Assembly (NCBI GenBank): GCA_019426215.1 | Contig: CM033401.1 | Location: 14,947,134 to 15,011,133, forward strand | Length of the DNA: 64,000 bases | Reading direction: 5' to 3' | Source of the DNA: Buddleja alternifolia | Lineage: Eukaryota > Streptophyta > Magnoliopsida > Lamiales > Scrophulariaceae | Shown here: in pieces, positions 10,260 through 22,511 of the stretch | How positions within the stretch are numbered: position 1 is the first letter of the stretch | Layout of the letters: each line of letters starts with the position of its first letter | Translations under genes and position numbers: made by a program | The notes under the pieces: generated by a model | Seen by the model: the letters and a program-made list of their open reading frames with translations, nothing else | Database searches by the model: none | What the model was told of the DNA's origin: nothing

Positions 10260-11204
10260 TTATCAACTTCTTAACTACTCAAATCAACCCAAATGCAACC
10301 AACCAAATACAACAATCTTCAACGCCCAACACACACCAAAATCAGAGCAACCCACACTTGGCAACAATCCACAAATTCAATTTCAACCCACAAATTGATA
10401 ACAACCCACGGATTTAGCAACAATAGACCATCCAATTCAACAACATCAACCCCCAATTTTTTATTACAACCCACAAATTCATTTCAACCACAAATTCATT
10501 TCAAGCTCTCAAATGCAATAACAACAAAAAATTCAATCTACAATCGGCCAATGCCCCAATTAATCCTCAATATATAACGCAAGGCACCTACTCGTCGGCT
10601 ATGAATCGGAAATGGAAGAAGGGTAAAGCCAAAACTCACCTTTTATCCCCAAAATTTTCGCACCGAGTCGATGTGAAAGAAGAGCCTCTTGTGCAACGAA
10701 TTATGTATGGAAAGTGGCGGTGAAATCCGGTGGAAATGGCGGAAATGGTGAGGAAATCGCCGGAATTCGCGTGGGAGAGGAGTTGTGAAGATTTTGGGAG
10801 AATTTTGACCGTTTTGACCCACATATGTTGTAAATTCAGAATCGGGCGCCTAGGCGCGCGTGTTTGGGCGCCTAGGCGCGCGACACACTTACCTGGATTC
10901 CTTTGGGTGGTAATGCCCGCGCCTAGGCGGGCGTTTCTCGGCGCTTGGGCGCCCCTTTCAGAATCGGGCGCCTAGGCGCCTGATTTCTCGGCGCTTGGGC
11001 GCCCCTTTCAGAATCGGGCGCCTAGGCGCCTGATTTCTCGGCGCTTGGGCGCGCAGTTCTGAATAGTTTTGTAACGAATTTCATTTCCTGTTTCAAAAGG
11101 GAAGAGACAAAACACTTAAAACACAAACTAACAAAGATGTAAGGTTAGAAAAATAAAGCAACAAACGGAATAATAAGGGAAAAAGAAAAGGAAACGGAAA
11201 GAAA
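10260..11204 (-). other. Gypsy-1 spacer between pol and the downstream ORF
   Basis: No gene is supported; short ORFs here are low-complexity CAA-rich frames (10260-10580). The right part (10846-11052) is a cluster of GGCGCCTAGGCGCC-type palindromes. Confidence 0.7.
10846..11052. repeat. Palindrome-rich minisatellite (51-bp unit)
   Basis: A unit of about 51 bp running TCTCGGCGCTTGGGCGC...CCTGATTT occurs twice in full and once in part at about 10935-11052. Each full unit contains the perfect 14-base palindrome GGCGCCTAGGCGCC. Related words flank it (GCGCCTAGGCGCGCG near 10848 and 10870, CGCGCCTAGGCGGGCG near 10918). The block is G+C-rich in an A+T-rich element. Confidence 0.85.
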
Positions 11205-14200
11205 ACATGGGTTGCCTCCCAAGAAGCGCTAGTTTAGAGTCATTAGCTCGACTGAAAGCGAAGAATCACAAAGGTCCGCGAGGATGAAGGACTCTTGGCT
11301 CTTGGTCCATCCATCCCTAAGTAAGGTTTTAGACGTTGAGCGTTGACCAAGAAAGTATGTCCTTTATCTGTTGTAAGCTCGACGGCGCCGGATGGATAGA
11401 CCTGGGAAATCAAAAATGGTCCCGACCATCGAGACTTAAGCTTCCCGGGGAAGAGTCGGAGTCGAGAGTTGTATAGCAACACCCGCTCTCCCTTGTGGAA
11501 TTCCCGGGGGAGAATATGTTTGTCATGCCACATTTTGGTCCGCTCCTTATAGAGTTTTGCGTTCTCATAGGCAAGATGACGCCATTCTTCGAGCTCGTTG
11601 AGTTGTAGCAAACGTTGTGTACCTACACTTTGAGAGTCAAAATTTAGAAACTTAAATGGCCCAATAAGCACGATGCTCGAGTTCAACGGGCAAGTGACAT
11701 GTTTTACCAAAAATAAGACGATACGGGGACATGCCAATTGGGGGTTTTATAGGCGGTCCGATAAGCCAAAGAGCATCATCCAATTTAAGGGACCAATCCT
11801 TTCTTGATGCGTTGACCGTTTTTCTAAAATAGCTTAATCTCCCTATTCGAGACCTCCACTTGGCCACTAGTTTGTGGTGGTATGGGGTCGAAATTTATGC
11901 TTCAACCCCGTACTTGGTCAATAAAAGTTCAAACTGCCTGTTGCAGAGTGGGGTGCCCCCGTCACTAATGATGGCTCGGGGAGTTCCAAATCGAGTAAAA
12001 TATGTTTCTTCAGAAAACGAGTGACAACCCGAGCATCATTAGTAGGCAAGGCCACGGCTTCCACCCATTTGGAGACATAGTCTACCGCAACAGGATATAT
12101 TATTTGAACAAGAACTGGGGAAAGGGCCCATGAAATCCACACCCACACATCAACAACTCACACTCTAACATGCTATTTAAGGGCGTTCATGATATGTTAG
12201 AGATGTTCCCCATTCGTTGACAGCGATCACAAGATTTGACATAATGATGTGCATCTTTAACAAGAGTAGGCCAGAAGAAACCTGATGGAGGATCTTAGCT
12301 ACCGTTTTGGAAGGCCCAAAATGGCCACCTACCGCCATATCATGACAATGAGATAGGATAGCATGCACGTCCGTTTCGGTATGCAACGTCGAATTAAACC
12401 ATCTGCACAAACTTTGAATAAAAAGGGTTCGTCCCAAAGATATTGCTTTACATCAGATAGAAATTCTTCTTTTGATGAAAAGTGATATCCGGGGGAAGAC
12501 GGCCCGTAACAATGTAATTGGCAAAGTTAGCATACCAAGGTGAAATTTTTTCAGAAATAGCAAGGAGGTGTTCATCTGGGAATTCTCACGAATTGTTGTT
12601 CATCTAACGGATCATTCACTAGCTCTAATCGTGAGAGGTGGTCGGCTACTACATTTTCGGTGCCTTTCTTGTCTTTTATCTCTAAATCAAATTCTTGGAG
12701 TAACAAAATCCACCTAAGGAGTCTTGGTTTAGCATCTTTTGGCAAGCAAATATTTTAAAGCCGAATGATCGGTGTAAACTATCACTTTGTTAGACGAGGT
12801 AAGAGTGGAATTTATCGAATGCAAAGACTATGGCGAGTAATCTTTTTCCGTGGTGGCATAATTTCAATTGTGCATCGTTAAGAGTTTTACTAGCATAGTA
12901 ATGGTTCGAAATACCTTTTCCTTCCTTTGGCCAAGGACCGCTCCAACCGCGGTGTCACCGCATCACACATCATTCGAATGGTAAGCTCCATCGGGGGATG
13001 ACATGATAGGGGCGGAAACGAAGCGTTCTTCAAATCAAGAAAGGCCTGCATACAGAAGAATGAAATCAAAAGGTGCATCTTTAACAAGCAAATTAGACAA
13101 CGGTTTCGCAATTTTAGAGAAATTCAGATGAATCGCCTATAGAAACCAGCATGCCCGAGGAAACTCCTAACAGCTTTTACCGATGTGGGTGGGGGAAGTT
13201 TTTCAATGACCTCAATCTTGGCTTGGTCCTACTTCGATCCCTTTTTGAGAGATCTTGTGGCCAAGTACAATCCCCTCCCGGACCATTAATGGCATTTTTC
13301 CCAATTAAAACAGGTGGTTTCTTCACAACGTTTAAGCACAACATTTAGATGAGCAAGACAAATATCAAAAGTTGTTCCGAAAACAGAAAAGTCATCCATA
13401 TAAAAATTTCAAGGAAATCTTCAACCATATCATGAAAAATAGCCATCATGCATCTTGAGTGGCCGGGGCATTACACAAAGCCAAATGGATCCTTCTATAA
13501 GCAAATGTGCCATAAGGACAAGTGAAATGGTTTTCTCTCTGGTCCTCAGGATCTATGGCAATTTGATTATAGCGGAGTAACCATCTAGAAACATAGAAAT
13601 CATGCCCGGCTAATCGTTCAAGCATTGGTCAATAAAGGGGAGGGGGAAATGATCCTTACGTGTGCATCATTCAACTTACGGTATCTATACATACACAGCC
13701 ACCCACTAATTATACGAGTTGGGATAAGCTCATTATTCGCATTCTCAATTACCGTTATTCCCCTTTCTTAGGCACCACTTGGGTAGGGCTCACCCACGCA
13801 CTATCAGAAATAGGATAGATTATACCTGAGTCGAGCAGTTTATCACTCCTTCTTGACTACCTCTTGGATTTGTGGGTTTGATCTCCTTTGGGTTGCGTGT
13901 AGGCTTGGTGGAGTCCTCCATAGTATTTTGTGCATACATATCGCTGGACTAATGCCTTTGATGTCGCAAAGTTTTCCACCCAAAAGCCGTTTGTGAGATC
14001 TCAACACCGTCATTAATTGCTCTTCTTGTGATCCTGAAAGAGATGAGGAAATGATCAATGGGAGTGTTTCGTAATCGTTCAAGTACACATATTTAAGGTG
14101 GGAGGGGAGGGGTTGAGTTCGAGAGAGGGGGGTCTTCATAGATGGGCGAGGTGATCCTGACAATGACTATCAACTTGATGAATCCTCCCGAATGAGAGGA

Positions 14201-14830
14201 AGATTTGTACTAAAGCTTAGAACCTTTCCACTAATCATCTTTCTCCGAGTCCACTTGCATGGATTTCATAAGACTCTGTTCGAGAGAATTTCAATGTATT
14301 GTCCTGTAAATATCACAATCAAATGGTCAAATGTATCAATTCGATAACACGAGTCATGATCAAAAGGGATGTTTAAGGACTTTGTAAACATCAAAGGTAA
14401 CTTTGTCATCGCCCACATTCAAGGTAAGCTTACCATTAGCAATGTCAATTACCGCCTTACCCGTGGCTAGGAATGGGTCCCTAGGATTAATGGTAATTCC
14501 ACATCCTCTTCCATGTCGAGTACTACGAATCACGGGAAAATAAACTTGTCGACTTGGAGATAACGTCTTCGATTATCCCCTTGGGCCTCTTGATCGATCG
14601 GTCGGCTAGTGAAGGCTCATTGAGGTCGGCTTGGGATTTCCAAGGCCTAGCTTTTTAAACAGTGAGTATGGAAGAAGATTGATGCTGGCCCCCGAGTCAC
14701 ATAACACCTTCTTGAATGATAAGGATCCAATTGTGCATGGGATTGTGAGACTCCCGGGATCTGGAGCTTAGTTGGCAATTTATTGAGTAATTACCGGCGG
14801 AGCATTCTTCCGTGAGGCACACCGTTCATT
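11205..14830 (-). pseudogene. pol: Gypsy-1 pol: protease, RT, RNase H and integrase remnants
   Basis: The region aligns with Gypsy-2 pol piece by piece. Integrase C-terminus is at 11243-11737 ([31 protein letters not shown]), integrase core at 11652-12148, the zinc-binding region near 12177-12437 ([16 protein letters not shown]), RNase H about 12600-13110, RT about 13110-13900, and the protease-to-RT linker at 13843-14163 (LPSHLKYVYLNDYETLPL). Protease remains lie near 14440-14790. Every domain is broken by several frameshifts and stops, so no enzyme can be made. The entry point ATGGGTTGCCTCCCAAGAAGCGC near 11208 is shared with the other Athila-type elements. Confidence 0.85.
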
Positions 14831-15090
14831 TTCACCTTTGATTGTGGGCGCGTATGTCCTTGAAGACATTCACCATAAGTCGGCATTTGGAGGATGGGCG
14901 TCAATTACACGGAATAGTAATTCCTCACTTCCGAAGGATTGCCAAATTCGAAGGGAAAACTCGGGATCCATCTCCTTTTTTATTCCTTTTTGTGGCAGAT
15001 GGGAAGGGGAGGACGACTTCGCTAGGGGGAGAAAGTGTTGGATTGAGACGAGAATTGAAAAACTACAAGAAACAGTGGGCGGGCCTGGGG
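14831..15090 (-). pseudogene. Gypsy-1 remnant upstream of protease, truncated
   Basis: The stretch lines up with 30540-30690 of Gypsy-2, the segment just before the protease, but is heavily decayed. It ends near 15050-15090 without gag. The forward ORFs at 14838-15107 are antisense to it and have no recognisable domain. Confidence 0.5.
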
Positions 15091-15341
15091 GGGTGATAGG
15101 CGCCTAGGCGAGGAATCTTCTGCGCGGCATGGGCGTGCAGTCTTTCTTCAGCTACTTTCTTCGTTTCTGCTCTGAAATTTATCTCTTACTATTCTTTCTT
15201 CTTTTTGTCTCAAGTGTCATAATTTATACTTGGATACTCAAAATAGATAGATACACGCGGTGTGGTGTAGATAAATCATACTTAATTCTATGAAAATCAT
15301 ACGAATAAAGGCTTAAAACATGTTAATTCTCAACCCTATCA
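15091..15341 (-). repeat. Gypsy-3 3' LTR, truncated
   Basis: The block ends CCTATCA followed by a purine tract, like the other 3' LTRs, but only about 250 bp remain where 1.6 kb is expected. It carries a GGCGCCTAGGCG word at 15099-15110. The left edge is a junction with Gypsy-1 and is not sharp. Confidence 0.6.
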
Positions 15342-15355
15342 ACTCCCCAAACTTA
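15342..15355 (-). other. Gypsy-3 polypurine tract
   Basis: The plus strand reads ACTCCCCAAACTTA, so it is purine-rich in the element's sense and directly adjoins the LTR end CCTATCA. Confidence 0.6.
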
Positions 15356-16897
15356 TAGATTGATCGTCCTGTAGCAATGATAAAAATAAACATAGTCAAA
15401 GGTAAACAAAAACAAAACAAACTATGATAAACTCACTTTTGTGGAGCAAACGATTTCTTAGCACATGTAACAAGCCTTTAAACCTTTTAGTTCCCCAAAA
15501 AGGACGAGTTATAGTCTCGTGAGGGTTTGCAAACTTACCCACAAAATCTAGCTAATTTCAGTCCCAACCCAACCAATACACATCAACATAATTAACAAGA
15601 ATCAATGGCACAAAATCATTCTTTTAAAGCTATATACATATATATATATATATCAATTACTTTTGCTCATGTGACACCAATACTAGAAAAGACTCTATAA
15701 GGGTGTGTGAAAATAAATCTAAGGCATTATAGTCGAGAGGCATCCTTACCAATTTTTGAACATTAATCCCATATCTTTCAACTTTTGATCAAACACAAGG
15801 CATAAACATCATAGAAACTTCATAGCCATTTAAATTTCATTATCTCAAACACTCAAACTTTAAACTCATATGAAACTTTCATTTAAATTCATTAAGGCTA
15901 GATCATGTGCAATGTTTTATTCCATTAAGCTTTCTATGACACCCATGTATCAAGCTTTAGATCAATGACTCCCAAACTAGATAGTTTTTGGGCATTAAAT
16001 ATAGAAACACTTTTAAGGATTTAATCATTCGAGTGTCAAAGGCCACGAAACAAAACTAGATCTTTCAACAATTAAACTTCTTTTGGCTTCAGCGTAAAAT
16101 TAGCATAGTAGTATAGTATGTAGGCATGAAACTCTTCACCTCCAATACATATTAGCCTGACCAATTTGGTCATGCCAAATTTCAACCTTTTTTCTTATTT
16201 AGCATACATAATTAACTACTCATCTCATAACCTTTATGAAAGAATCTAAGTTAATCTTTCCGGGAAAAATTCCTCAAGTGTCTCAAGATGATTATCCTCT
16301 CAACTCCTCTACCCTCGACTTATGTGCATTGTGAATTATCTTAGGAAGTCAATTCTAGTCTAAGGTCTCTACGAGCAATTTCAAAGATATTTATTTTCCA
16401 TTAAATTCCAATTAATCACGAAATCATGCCATTTTTTCAAGTTAATCAATCTCAATGCATCAATTGGAAGGACTAATTTTTTTTTTCATACTTTATTTTT
16501 CAACAAAGAAGCATATACAAATGATAGCATACAAATTTTCCCCCAAACTTAAGCTAAAGATTAGGATTGCATTTTCATCTAAGTACTTCCATACCCCCAA
16601 ACTTAAATTCAACATTGTCTCCAATGTTGTTACGAAACAAGCATAGAAAAAGGTAAAAAGAACACTTACAACCAAGGAAGTTGGAAAATATCCTTCAACT
16701 TCAAATGCATCCTAATAAAGCTCCAACTCCTCTCGAGTAAAATAGTCATCTCTAATCATGGGGTCAGATTTCATATCATATCTAAAACTTCATCTCAACT
16801 AAACCCTCAAGCAAAAGGAAACATACGTGCTAAAAGTGCATGTATCACAAGAGAACAGCAAAAACAAAAAAAACAACCTAACTAAAAAACAAAAAAA

Positions 16898-16928
<31 letters not shown>

Positions 16929-16956
16929 GAAAAAGAAAAGGTAGTATACGAATTCA
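15356..16956 (-). other. Gypsy-3 3' untranslated region (no gene)
   Basis: No ORF is convincing. The block is related to 7312-8943 and 25231-26800 over most of its length. It includes a variant of the twin hairpins at 15483-15520, a TA-rich microsatellite near 15630-15655, and an A-rich run near 16860-16940. Confidence 0.65.
15483..15520 (-). other. Twin hairpins in Gypsy-3 3' region (variant)
   Basis: The first stem is shortened to CCTTTT (15483-15488) pairing with AAAAGG (15498-15503). Relative to Gypsy-1 and Gypsy-2 a G-C pair has become T-A on both arms. The second hairpin (15504-15508 with 15516-15520) is unchanged. Confidence 0.5.
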
Positions 16957-18146
16957 TCAAGACCTCACCCCCGTCGGAACGAATGCGAGATCCTTCTCGT
17001 CAGTGTCAAAATCACTCTCCTCTTTAGGCAAGTGGTGGAATGCGGGTACAGGTGGATTAGGAAAATAAGGCCTCCCCTCTGCACGATCCATGGCTAGGGC
17101 TAAATTCCTTTGATAGTGTGCCAACATCCTCATATTTGCCATTATAACGGATTGTGTCCCGCTAATCCCTTTTTGTACTTTCCTCATCAAATTAAGATCA
17201 TGTGAAATTGTAGCAAGGGAAATAGGTGTGGAGGTCCTCTTTGAGCTCTCTCCCTTTTCTCGGGGTAAATCTAGGCATCAGGACCTTGTCTTTCCTTTCT
17301 TCCCTAAAAACAATATCTACTCCCTGTTTTTCAAACCCTTCATCACTTTCTCGCCTTATCCCCTGTTTTAGGCATAATTTGCTAATCAAAGATTGAAAAA
17401 TTGGTGAAATTTTCTTGTTGAGACACGGGTTAATCATATCATTTCCCATCTTCCTCACTTGATTCAACAAGGTATCAAAGACAAGTTGTGACAAATCCAC
17501 TCTCTTCAATGTCATAATGTAATAAATCAAAAGAGATCTCTCTTTGTTAACCGAAGATCGGTTACTAATGGGTAGAACACAATACCGAATAAATTCAAAC
17601 CAAAAGAATGCCTCCAGTTTTAAATCCCTCGGTAGTATTTCTCTCTTGTTAGCATAAAATTTTGCTCCTTCTATTGAAATCTCCCTCAATACCATATTTC
17701 AATCTAAGATATTTGCCTCATCTTACTCTAGCAACATTTCATAAGCACACTTTGAAGGTACTGGGAGTTTCATGTACTCATTCATCTTTGACTTTGAAAA
17801 ATCAACTTCCACCCCCTTACCATAACCCTATACATCTGGTTTGAAAACTTTCCCTAGACTCTATGCTCGCACTATTTGCATAAAATTCTTTCACCCACGT
17901 ACGCACAATCATTTTCAGGGTAGTGGCAAAGTATAACAAAAACAGTTGTTGCCTTGTAGCTAACACAAACATCTTTTTCACTCCTATTGATCTTTCTTTA
18001 TGTAGCTCACACCCTTCAATTCTTTAGAAAAATTGTTGAGTTTTTCCCTCTTTCCTCGGAGTATTAGCCTCTTTCTTAACACCCTTGTCCTTTTTCACTT
18101 CTAAACTATCTCCTTGACAATGTTTTCCAGATCTCAATCTCTCCAT
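16957..18146 (-). pseudogene. Gypsy-3 ORF after pol (plant transposon protein-like), broken
   Basis: Minus-strand pieces 17695-17198 and 17190-16957 resemble the Gypsy-1 ORF after pol: LEAFFWFEFIRYCVLPISNRSSVNKERSLLIYYIM aligns with its AAFWLDFIRFNLMPSTNRS block. A decayed N-terminal part reaches a plausible Met at 18146 (MERLRSGKHC...). Several stops and frameshifts separate the parts. No signal peptide or membrane segment is seen. Function unknown. Confidence 0.55.
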
Positions 18147-18700
18147 TAGTATGAATACAACTATAAAATTCCCCCAAACCTATCCACTGCAATCTCCCTA
18201 AAGGTTAACTCAATCACCTAACCACAATGAATAAATACCAACACCACAGTACAGAATAATCGTAGAAAAAGCCCCACACGGCTATCACAGATAATGCACA
18301 AAGAAAGGATCAAGCCAATCACTTACAGTGTACGCATCAACAAGAAGCAACACACAACATACTGGTGTTCTTCTTCATCTTTTGATGTGCTGGATGATAA
18401 ACCCTTGGTTTAACAGCTGCTGGTAGTTTTTCTATGTGAGAATATGTGATGGGTGTGTATTAGGTATGAGTGTTTATAGTATGTGATAGATGGGTTTAAA
18501 TACAAGAATTCCTTGTGCTTGAAGAATTATATATGGAATAGATAGTGATAATGAAGGAAGGATTTTATGTTAAGGAAGGATTCTATGGATGGGTTAGGAT
18601 TTAGAATGTGATTTGGAAAAGGAAGGCATATTTGGCGCGAGTGTCTTGGAGACGAGGGTGTTTTGAATGGAATAGGATTTAGATCAGTGATTTTAATGTC
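18147..18700 (-). other. Gypsy-3 spacer upstream of the ORF (no gene)
   Basis: I see no ORF or motif of note. This is the pol-to-ORF spacer of Gypsy-3 up to the Copia-2 insertion point. Confidence 0.5.
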
Positions 18701-20209
18701 TGTTAAGAAATTTCATGTTAGATGTTTTGATGATGACAAGATAGGATTTTATGTTAGACCCCAAATATAATGTAAGTTTCTGTTTTAATAGATCTATGTA
18801 TAAGCGTTTGAAAGTATGTAATTTTTAATTAGGCTTGTAATTTTTATCTTTGTAGATTTTAGACTAAGTATTAGATACTGAATTGCTAATAGAATTCTAG
18901 GTGAGTCTATTAGAGAAGAAGTTGAAGATCAGCGTCTGAAGTCAACCAGAGATGAAGATTTGTTTCTTAGCGTCCGTCAAATGCTAAAGGACTATTTCAG
19001 GATTTATGGATCAAGCGTTCAAAGCAGTTAAGCGACCGATGTCAGATTCACCTGAAATAAATCCTCAAGTCATGAAGGACTTAAATGCAATCATTCAACG
19101 GACATTTATTTCCAACGGGAAATAAATTCAAATGCATTAAATACCTGATAAGAGCATTAAATGTGATAAGATACTGTGACTTGTGGACAAGCCACCTTTT
19201 TGACTAGACTGTCAAAACTTCAGAGTTTATAGCTGCTCCCATCCAATCGGTGCCAGAAGATTTTCAGGAATGTCAGGTTTTAGGTAGAATCACGCGCCGC
19301 GTGAGAGGCACTCTCCTACATGTGTCCAACGGACAGATCCCAAGAATGGCCTATAAATACCTTACATTCAGCAAACCCCAAATGTACGGTACATAATATT
19401 ACAAGAGAAAATTACGTACATGCACAAGAAAAACTTGCTTACAAAAAGCTTAGAAACTCCATAGCTAAAACTCCTTCAAGATTTTTATCTACATTCCAGA
19501 CAGTCACAAATATCTCAAACCTCTTGCAAAGAAGAAACCTAAATTCCTATTGAGATATTCCAAGTTGTTTGATCTTCCTAAAAACAAACAAAACCTTGTG
19601 ACAAACCTTCAACCTTTCATCTGAGTGAGAAAGTTGTTGAAACCTCTTTTCAAGCATTATTTCTGAGTGAGAGAAGCTTGTCGAAGACGATCTTCATTGG
19701 TGCTGAAATCTGTGTGATCAAGGAGCCCGAGATCTTTTTCATCCTTTACTATCTTGTAGAAGATTCTGTGTGATTCTTTGATAATCATCCTAGTAAATTC
19801 CTCCAAGTGAAAAAGAAGAAGAAGGACGTAACTGGGATTACATCACCCAGTGAACCATATATATCTTGTGTCATTTATATTTTATTGTCTTATTTTCATA
19901 TTACATCATTCATTCTGAAAAAGACAAGTAAAATTGCAAAGCGATTAATTAACCAATCGAACGCTAAAAATCACTTCCGCTGTGCTAACCCTGATGGAGC
20001 AATATAAGCGTTACCCTACTTTGGTAAATTGCTAAAATCACTAAGTCTAAGTCTAAGTTATCTTTACTGAAGCGCCTGACCCAAGCGCTCAGCTTTCTAA
20101 GCGTTCAAATCTTTAAAAGTGATACGAATTTTTGAAGTCGAAAAAGACTTCAGGGTCTATTCAACCCCCCCTCCTTCTAGACCCTTTCGTATGCCACTTG
20201 GGACCACCA
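18701..20209 (+). repeat. Copia-2 5' LTR
   Basis: The 1509-bp LTR begins TGTTAAGAAATTTC and ends GGGACCACCA. A TATA box (TATAAATA) lies at 19352-19359. It is about 75 bp shorter than the 3' LTR because the 3' copy has a local duplication near 48860-48960. Confidence 0.9.
19352..19359 (+). promoter_or_regulatory. TATA box of Copia-2 5' LTR
   Basis: TATAAATA, read in GGCCTATAAATACC. The same box is found in the 3' LTR (49109-49116), the solo LTR (51136-51143) and, on the minus strand, the Copia-3 LTR (55979-55986). Confidence 0.65.
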
Positions 20210-20211
20210 AG

Positions 20212-20223
20212 TGGTATCAGAGC
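20212..20223 (+). other. Primer binding site, initiator tRNA-Met
   Basis: TGGTATCAGAGC begins 2 bases after the 5' LTR end. This is the standard copia primer site complementary to the 3' end of initiator tRNA-Met. Confidence 0.93.
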
Positions 20224-20316
20224 GGTTGAAGTAGAAACCTAAGCGTTTCCGAGCGTAACTGTTTGTTTAGATCCATTTTTCTAAAACCTAATCGCCTTTT
20301 TTTTTAACATATCATT

Positions 20317-21373
20317 ATGGCTTTTAACAAAGTGCCTAAGTTGGTAGAATCAAACTACGATTCTTGGAAACTTAGAGCATTCGCTTATTTATGCTCTTGC
20401 GATAATGAAATGTGTGATGTGATTACAGATGGCTCCATTCAGATTATGAAAGTTGTAACTCGAGCCCCTAGAGCAACTGAGGCCACTCCAGATGGTTATG
20501 TCGAGAAACCTAAGTTATAATGGACGCCTGATGATCGGAAAAGAGCAAATCTAGATGATGTTGGATGAAGTGCACTCTACTTAGCGTTAGGAGATCAAGC
20601 AATGTGAGACTCCCAAAGAAATATAGGATAAGCTGGCTGTAGTATGTGAAGGTTTAGCACAAATGAAGGAGAACAAGCTCTCCATAGCCATGCAAAGATT
20701 TGAGCATTTCAAGATGCAGCCCAATGAGACGCTAGAACAATTGGACGCAAGATTTACTTTGCTCATTACCGAGTTGGCATCACTAGATAAGAAATTGACC
20801 AACAAGGAAATGGTCAATAAGATTTTCAGAAATCTTACAAGTAAATACTTGATTAAGACTGTTGCTATGAGAGAATCACAGACCTTGGAGACTCTTACTC
20901 CAGAACATGTGTTTTCAGAGTTAAAGGCATTTGAATTCGAATTGGGTGAAGTCAGCGACACATCGACTTCAGTGACTGAATCAGGAGCATTAATCGCTAC
21001 CACCAAAAATAAGGGTAAAGCGGTTAGTGAGGTTAAATCTATGGAATTAAATGATGAAAAGGAAATGGCTTTATTGGTCAAGAAATTTCTAAGATATGAA
21101 AAGAGAAATCCTATCGGACAAACGTCATTTCAAACTCCTCCCCCTGCTCCAGCGCCTCAGTATCAAGCGCCAGTATATTCTACACCTCAACCATTAGCAT
21201 CAGTTCCTTACCAAGCGCCTACAACTCCTACTCAAAATCTCTCAGCGCCAGTAGTTTCAAAGCGATTATCCACTGAACAGAAAATGAAAACTAATTTGTG
21301 TTATAATTGCAGGAAACCAGGGCACTACCAGGTAAATTGCCCTTATCCAAATGTGTCTAAGCCCACAAGGTAA
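20317..21373 (+). pseudogene. gag: Copia-2 gag with CCHC zinc knuckle
   Basis: Gag begins MAFNKVPKLVESNYDSWKLR and forms the particle around element RNA. The first frame ends at TAA 20518-20520. The next 140 bases hold further stops and a frameshift, then 20663-21373 continues with the copia gag block (EQLDARFTLLITELASL, NKIFRNLT). The CCHC knuckle at 21299-21340 (CYNCRKPGHYQVNC) binds nucleic acid. A TAA at 21371-21373 cuts it from what follows in the same frame. Confidence 0.88.
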
Positions 21374-22511
21374 GACTATGCAAATAGAAACCAATTCAGG
21401 AACAACCTTCGCCAACAAGGTTTGCTAGTGGAATCTGAACCATTCTCCGCACCTGAAGAGGATTTGGAATCATCAGATGAAAACAGGGATGATGAGCCTA
21501 CAATCGACTCAGCATTGATTTGTCTCATGGAAAGAGATGATGAAGCGTCTGACGAATCGCTACCAGAGGTAACCAATGAATTATCTCATCCTCTTTCTTA
21601 TGATGAATTACTTGACAAAGTTAATGAATATTATAAAGATTGTCAAGAGGCCGCCAAAGTATATCAAAACGATCTCGCTATTATCTCACACTCATAAGAG
21701 ATAAAGTAATGCTCAAAGCAGAGTTGAAAGTTCAGCAACAATGCATTGAGAAGAACCAATCACTTGAGAGTGAGATTATTCAATTAAAAAGCGATCTTGA
21801 TATAATAGTCAAGAGAGAAGTTGATCTGATCGCTAGACTTGCCAAATCAAAACAGCTCGTCTCATCTTTATCAAAAGCTTCAAGAAAGCTAGATAATGTG
21901 ACTGAGGTAACAAAATTATTTGGTGAAAAGACCGGTTTAGGATACAATAAATTCGGTAAACAACCTAATAAATCTAATGTTACGGCGAACAACAAAGGAA
22001 AGGGTGTTACCTTTGTTGAGAAAAGCTCACAAAGCCAAACGCTAAATGAACCTAGCGACAATGGTACGAGGCTAAATGAGAAAGCCAAAGCTGACTCAAG
22101 CAAGGGTAAGGCTAGGCAAATGATTCACAAAGAAAGGTTCATGCAAACGCTCAAAAGGCTAAGGATAAACCTAACTACTGTGAATCAAGCGCTAAGCATC
22201 CAGCACCAAAAATGCAACCCAAGCCAGCGCCAAGGAAATACCAGCGTCAATATCCAAGACAGTCAAGATCATATTATCGATACTATGATGATTATGATTA
22301 TGACTATGATTATGACTACTATTATAATCGAGGATATTATTATACACCCAAAAAGCACACGCAACACGATGTGAAACCCAAGAAGGCCAGTATTCCTACA
22401 ATGAAGACTAGGCACATATGGGTTCCTAAAGTTCTAATTCAAACCAAAGTTACTAACACTGAAGGACCCAAGGCAACATGGGTACCTAAGAAGAATTAGA
22501 ACTATCCTTTA
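21374..22511 (+). pseudogene. Copia-2 gag-to-protease linker
   Basis: Three frames in turn (21422-21697, 21640-22374, 22212-22499) carry an acidic stretch, a coiled-coil-like stretch (CIEKNQSLESEIIQLKSDLD) and an Asp/Tyr tract near 22270-22330 from tandem GATTATGA-like repeats. Two short HIWVPK/ATWVPK repeats precede the protease. SIRE-type elements have a long gag tail of this sort. The frame changes point to at least two indels. Confidence 0.6.

Larger units (their letters stand above)
5628..15090 (-). mobile_element. Gypsy-1: decayed Athila-type Ty3-gypsy element, 5' end missing
   Basis: On the minus strand the order from high to low coordinates is protease, RT, RNase H, integrase, an ORF after pol, a purine tract and the 3' LTR. 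Gag, the primer site and the 5' LTR are absent. The element stops near 15050-15090, where sequence resembling the 3' LTR end of another element begins. It was inserted into exon 3 of the third gene of Copia-1. Many stops and frameshifts in pol show it is much older than Gypsy-2. Confidence 0.85.
15091..18700 (-). mobile_element. Gypsy-3, left part: 3' LTR end, 3' region and downstream ORF
   Basis: An Athila-type 3' end runs from an LTR fragment through a purine tract, an untranslated block and an ORF after pol. Copia-2 starts at 18701, and the element resumes at 49962 with the shared TTGGGTTGCCTCCCGAGAAGCGC motif that marks the end of pol. Gene order and strand match on both sides, so I read them as one element. 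Confidence 0.75.

Noticed and set aside
10139..10577. Forward ORFs rich in Asn, Thr and Gln
   Set aside because: CAA/AAC-rich low-complexity sequence antisense to the Gypsy-1 ORF start; three frames are open at once, as expected by composition.
10846..11052. CRISPR-like array
   Set aside because: The spacing is that of a tandem minisatellite without unique spacers, and the DNA is plant.
16860..16940. Poly-A stretch as a SINE or LINE tail
   Set aside because: No boxes or RT sequence upstream; the same position in Gypsy-2 (26760-26800) is also A-rich, so it belongs to the element.
18696..18705. Target duplication of Copia-2
   Set aside because: ATGTC on the left and AGTCT (or AAGTC shifted by one) on the right do not match well enough to claim.
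20212..20223. Possible tRNA gene near the tRNA-Met match
   Set aside because: Only the 12-base primer site is present; no tRNA body or boxes.
22269..22330. Asp/Tyr-rich tract that might be a separate small protein
   Set aside because: It comes from a GATTATGA-like tandem repeat within the gag tail; low complexity, no start context.
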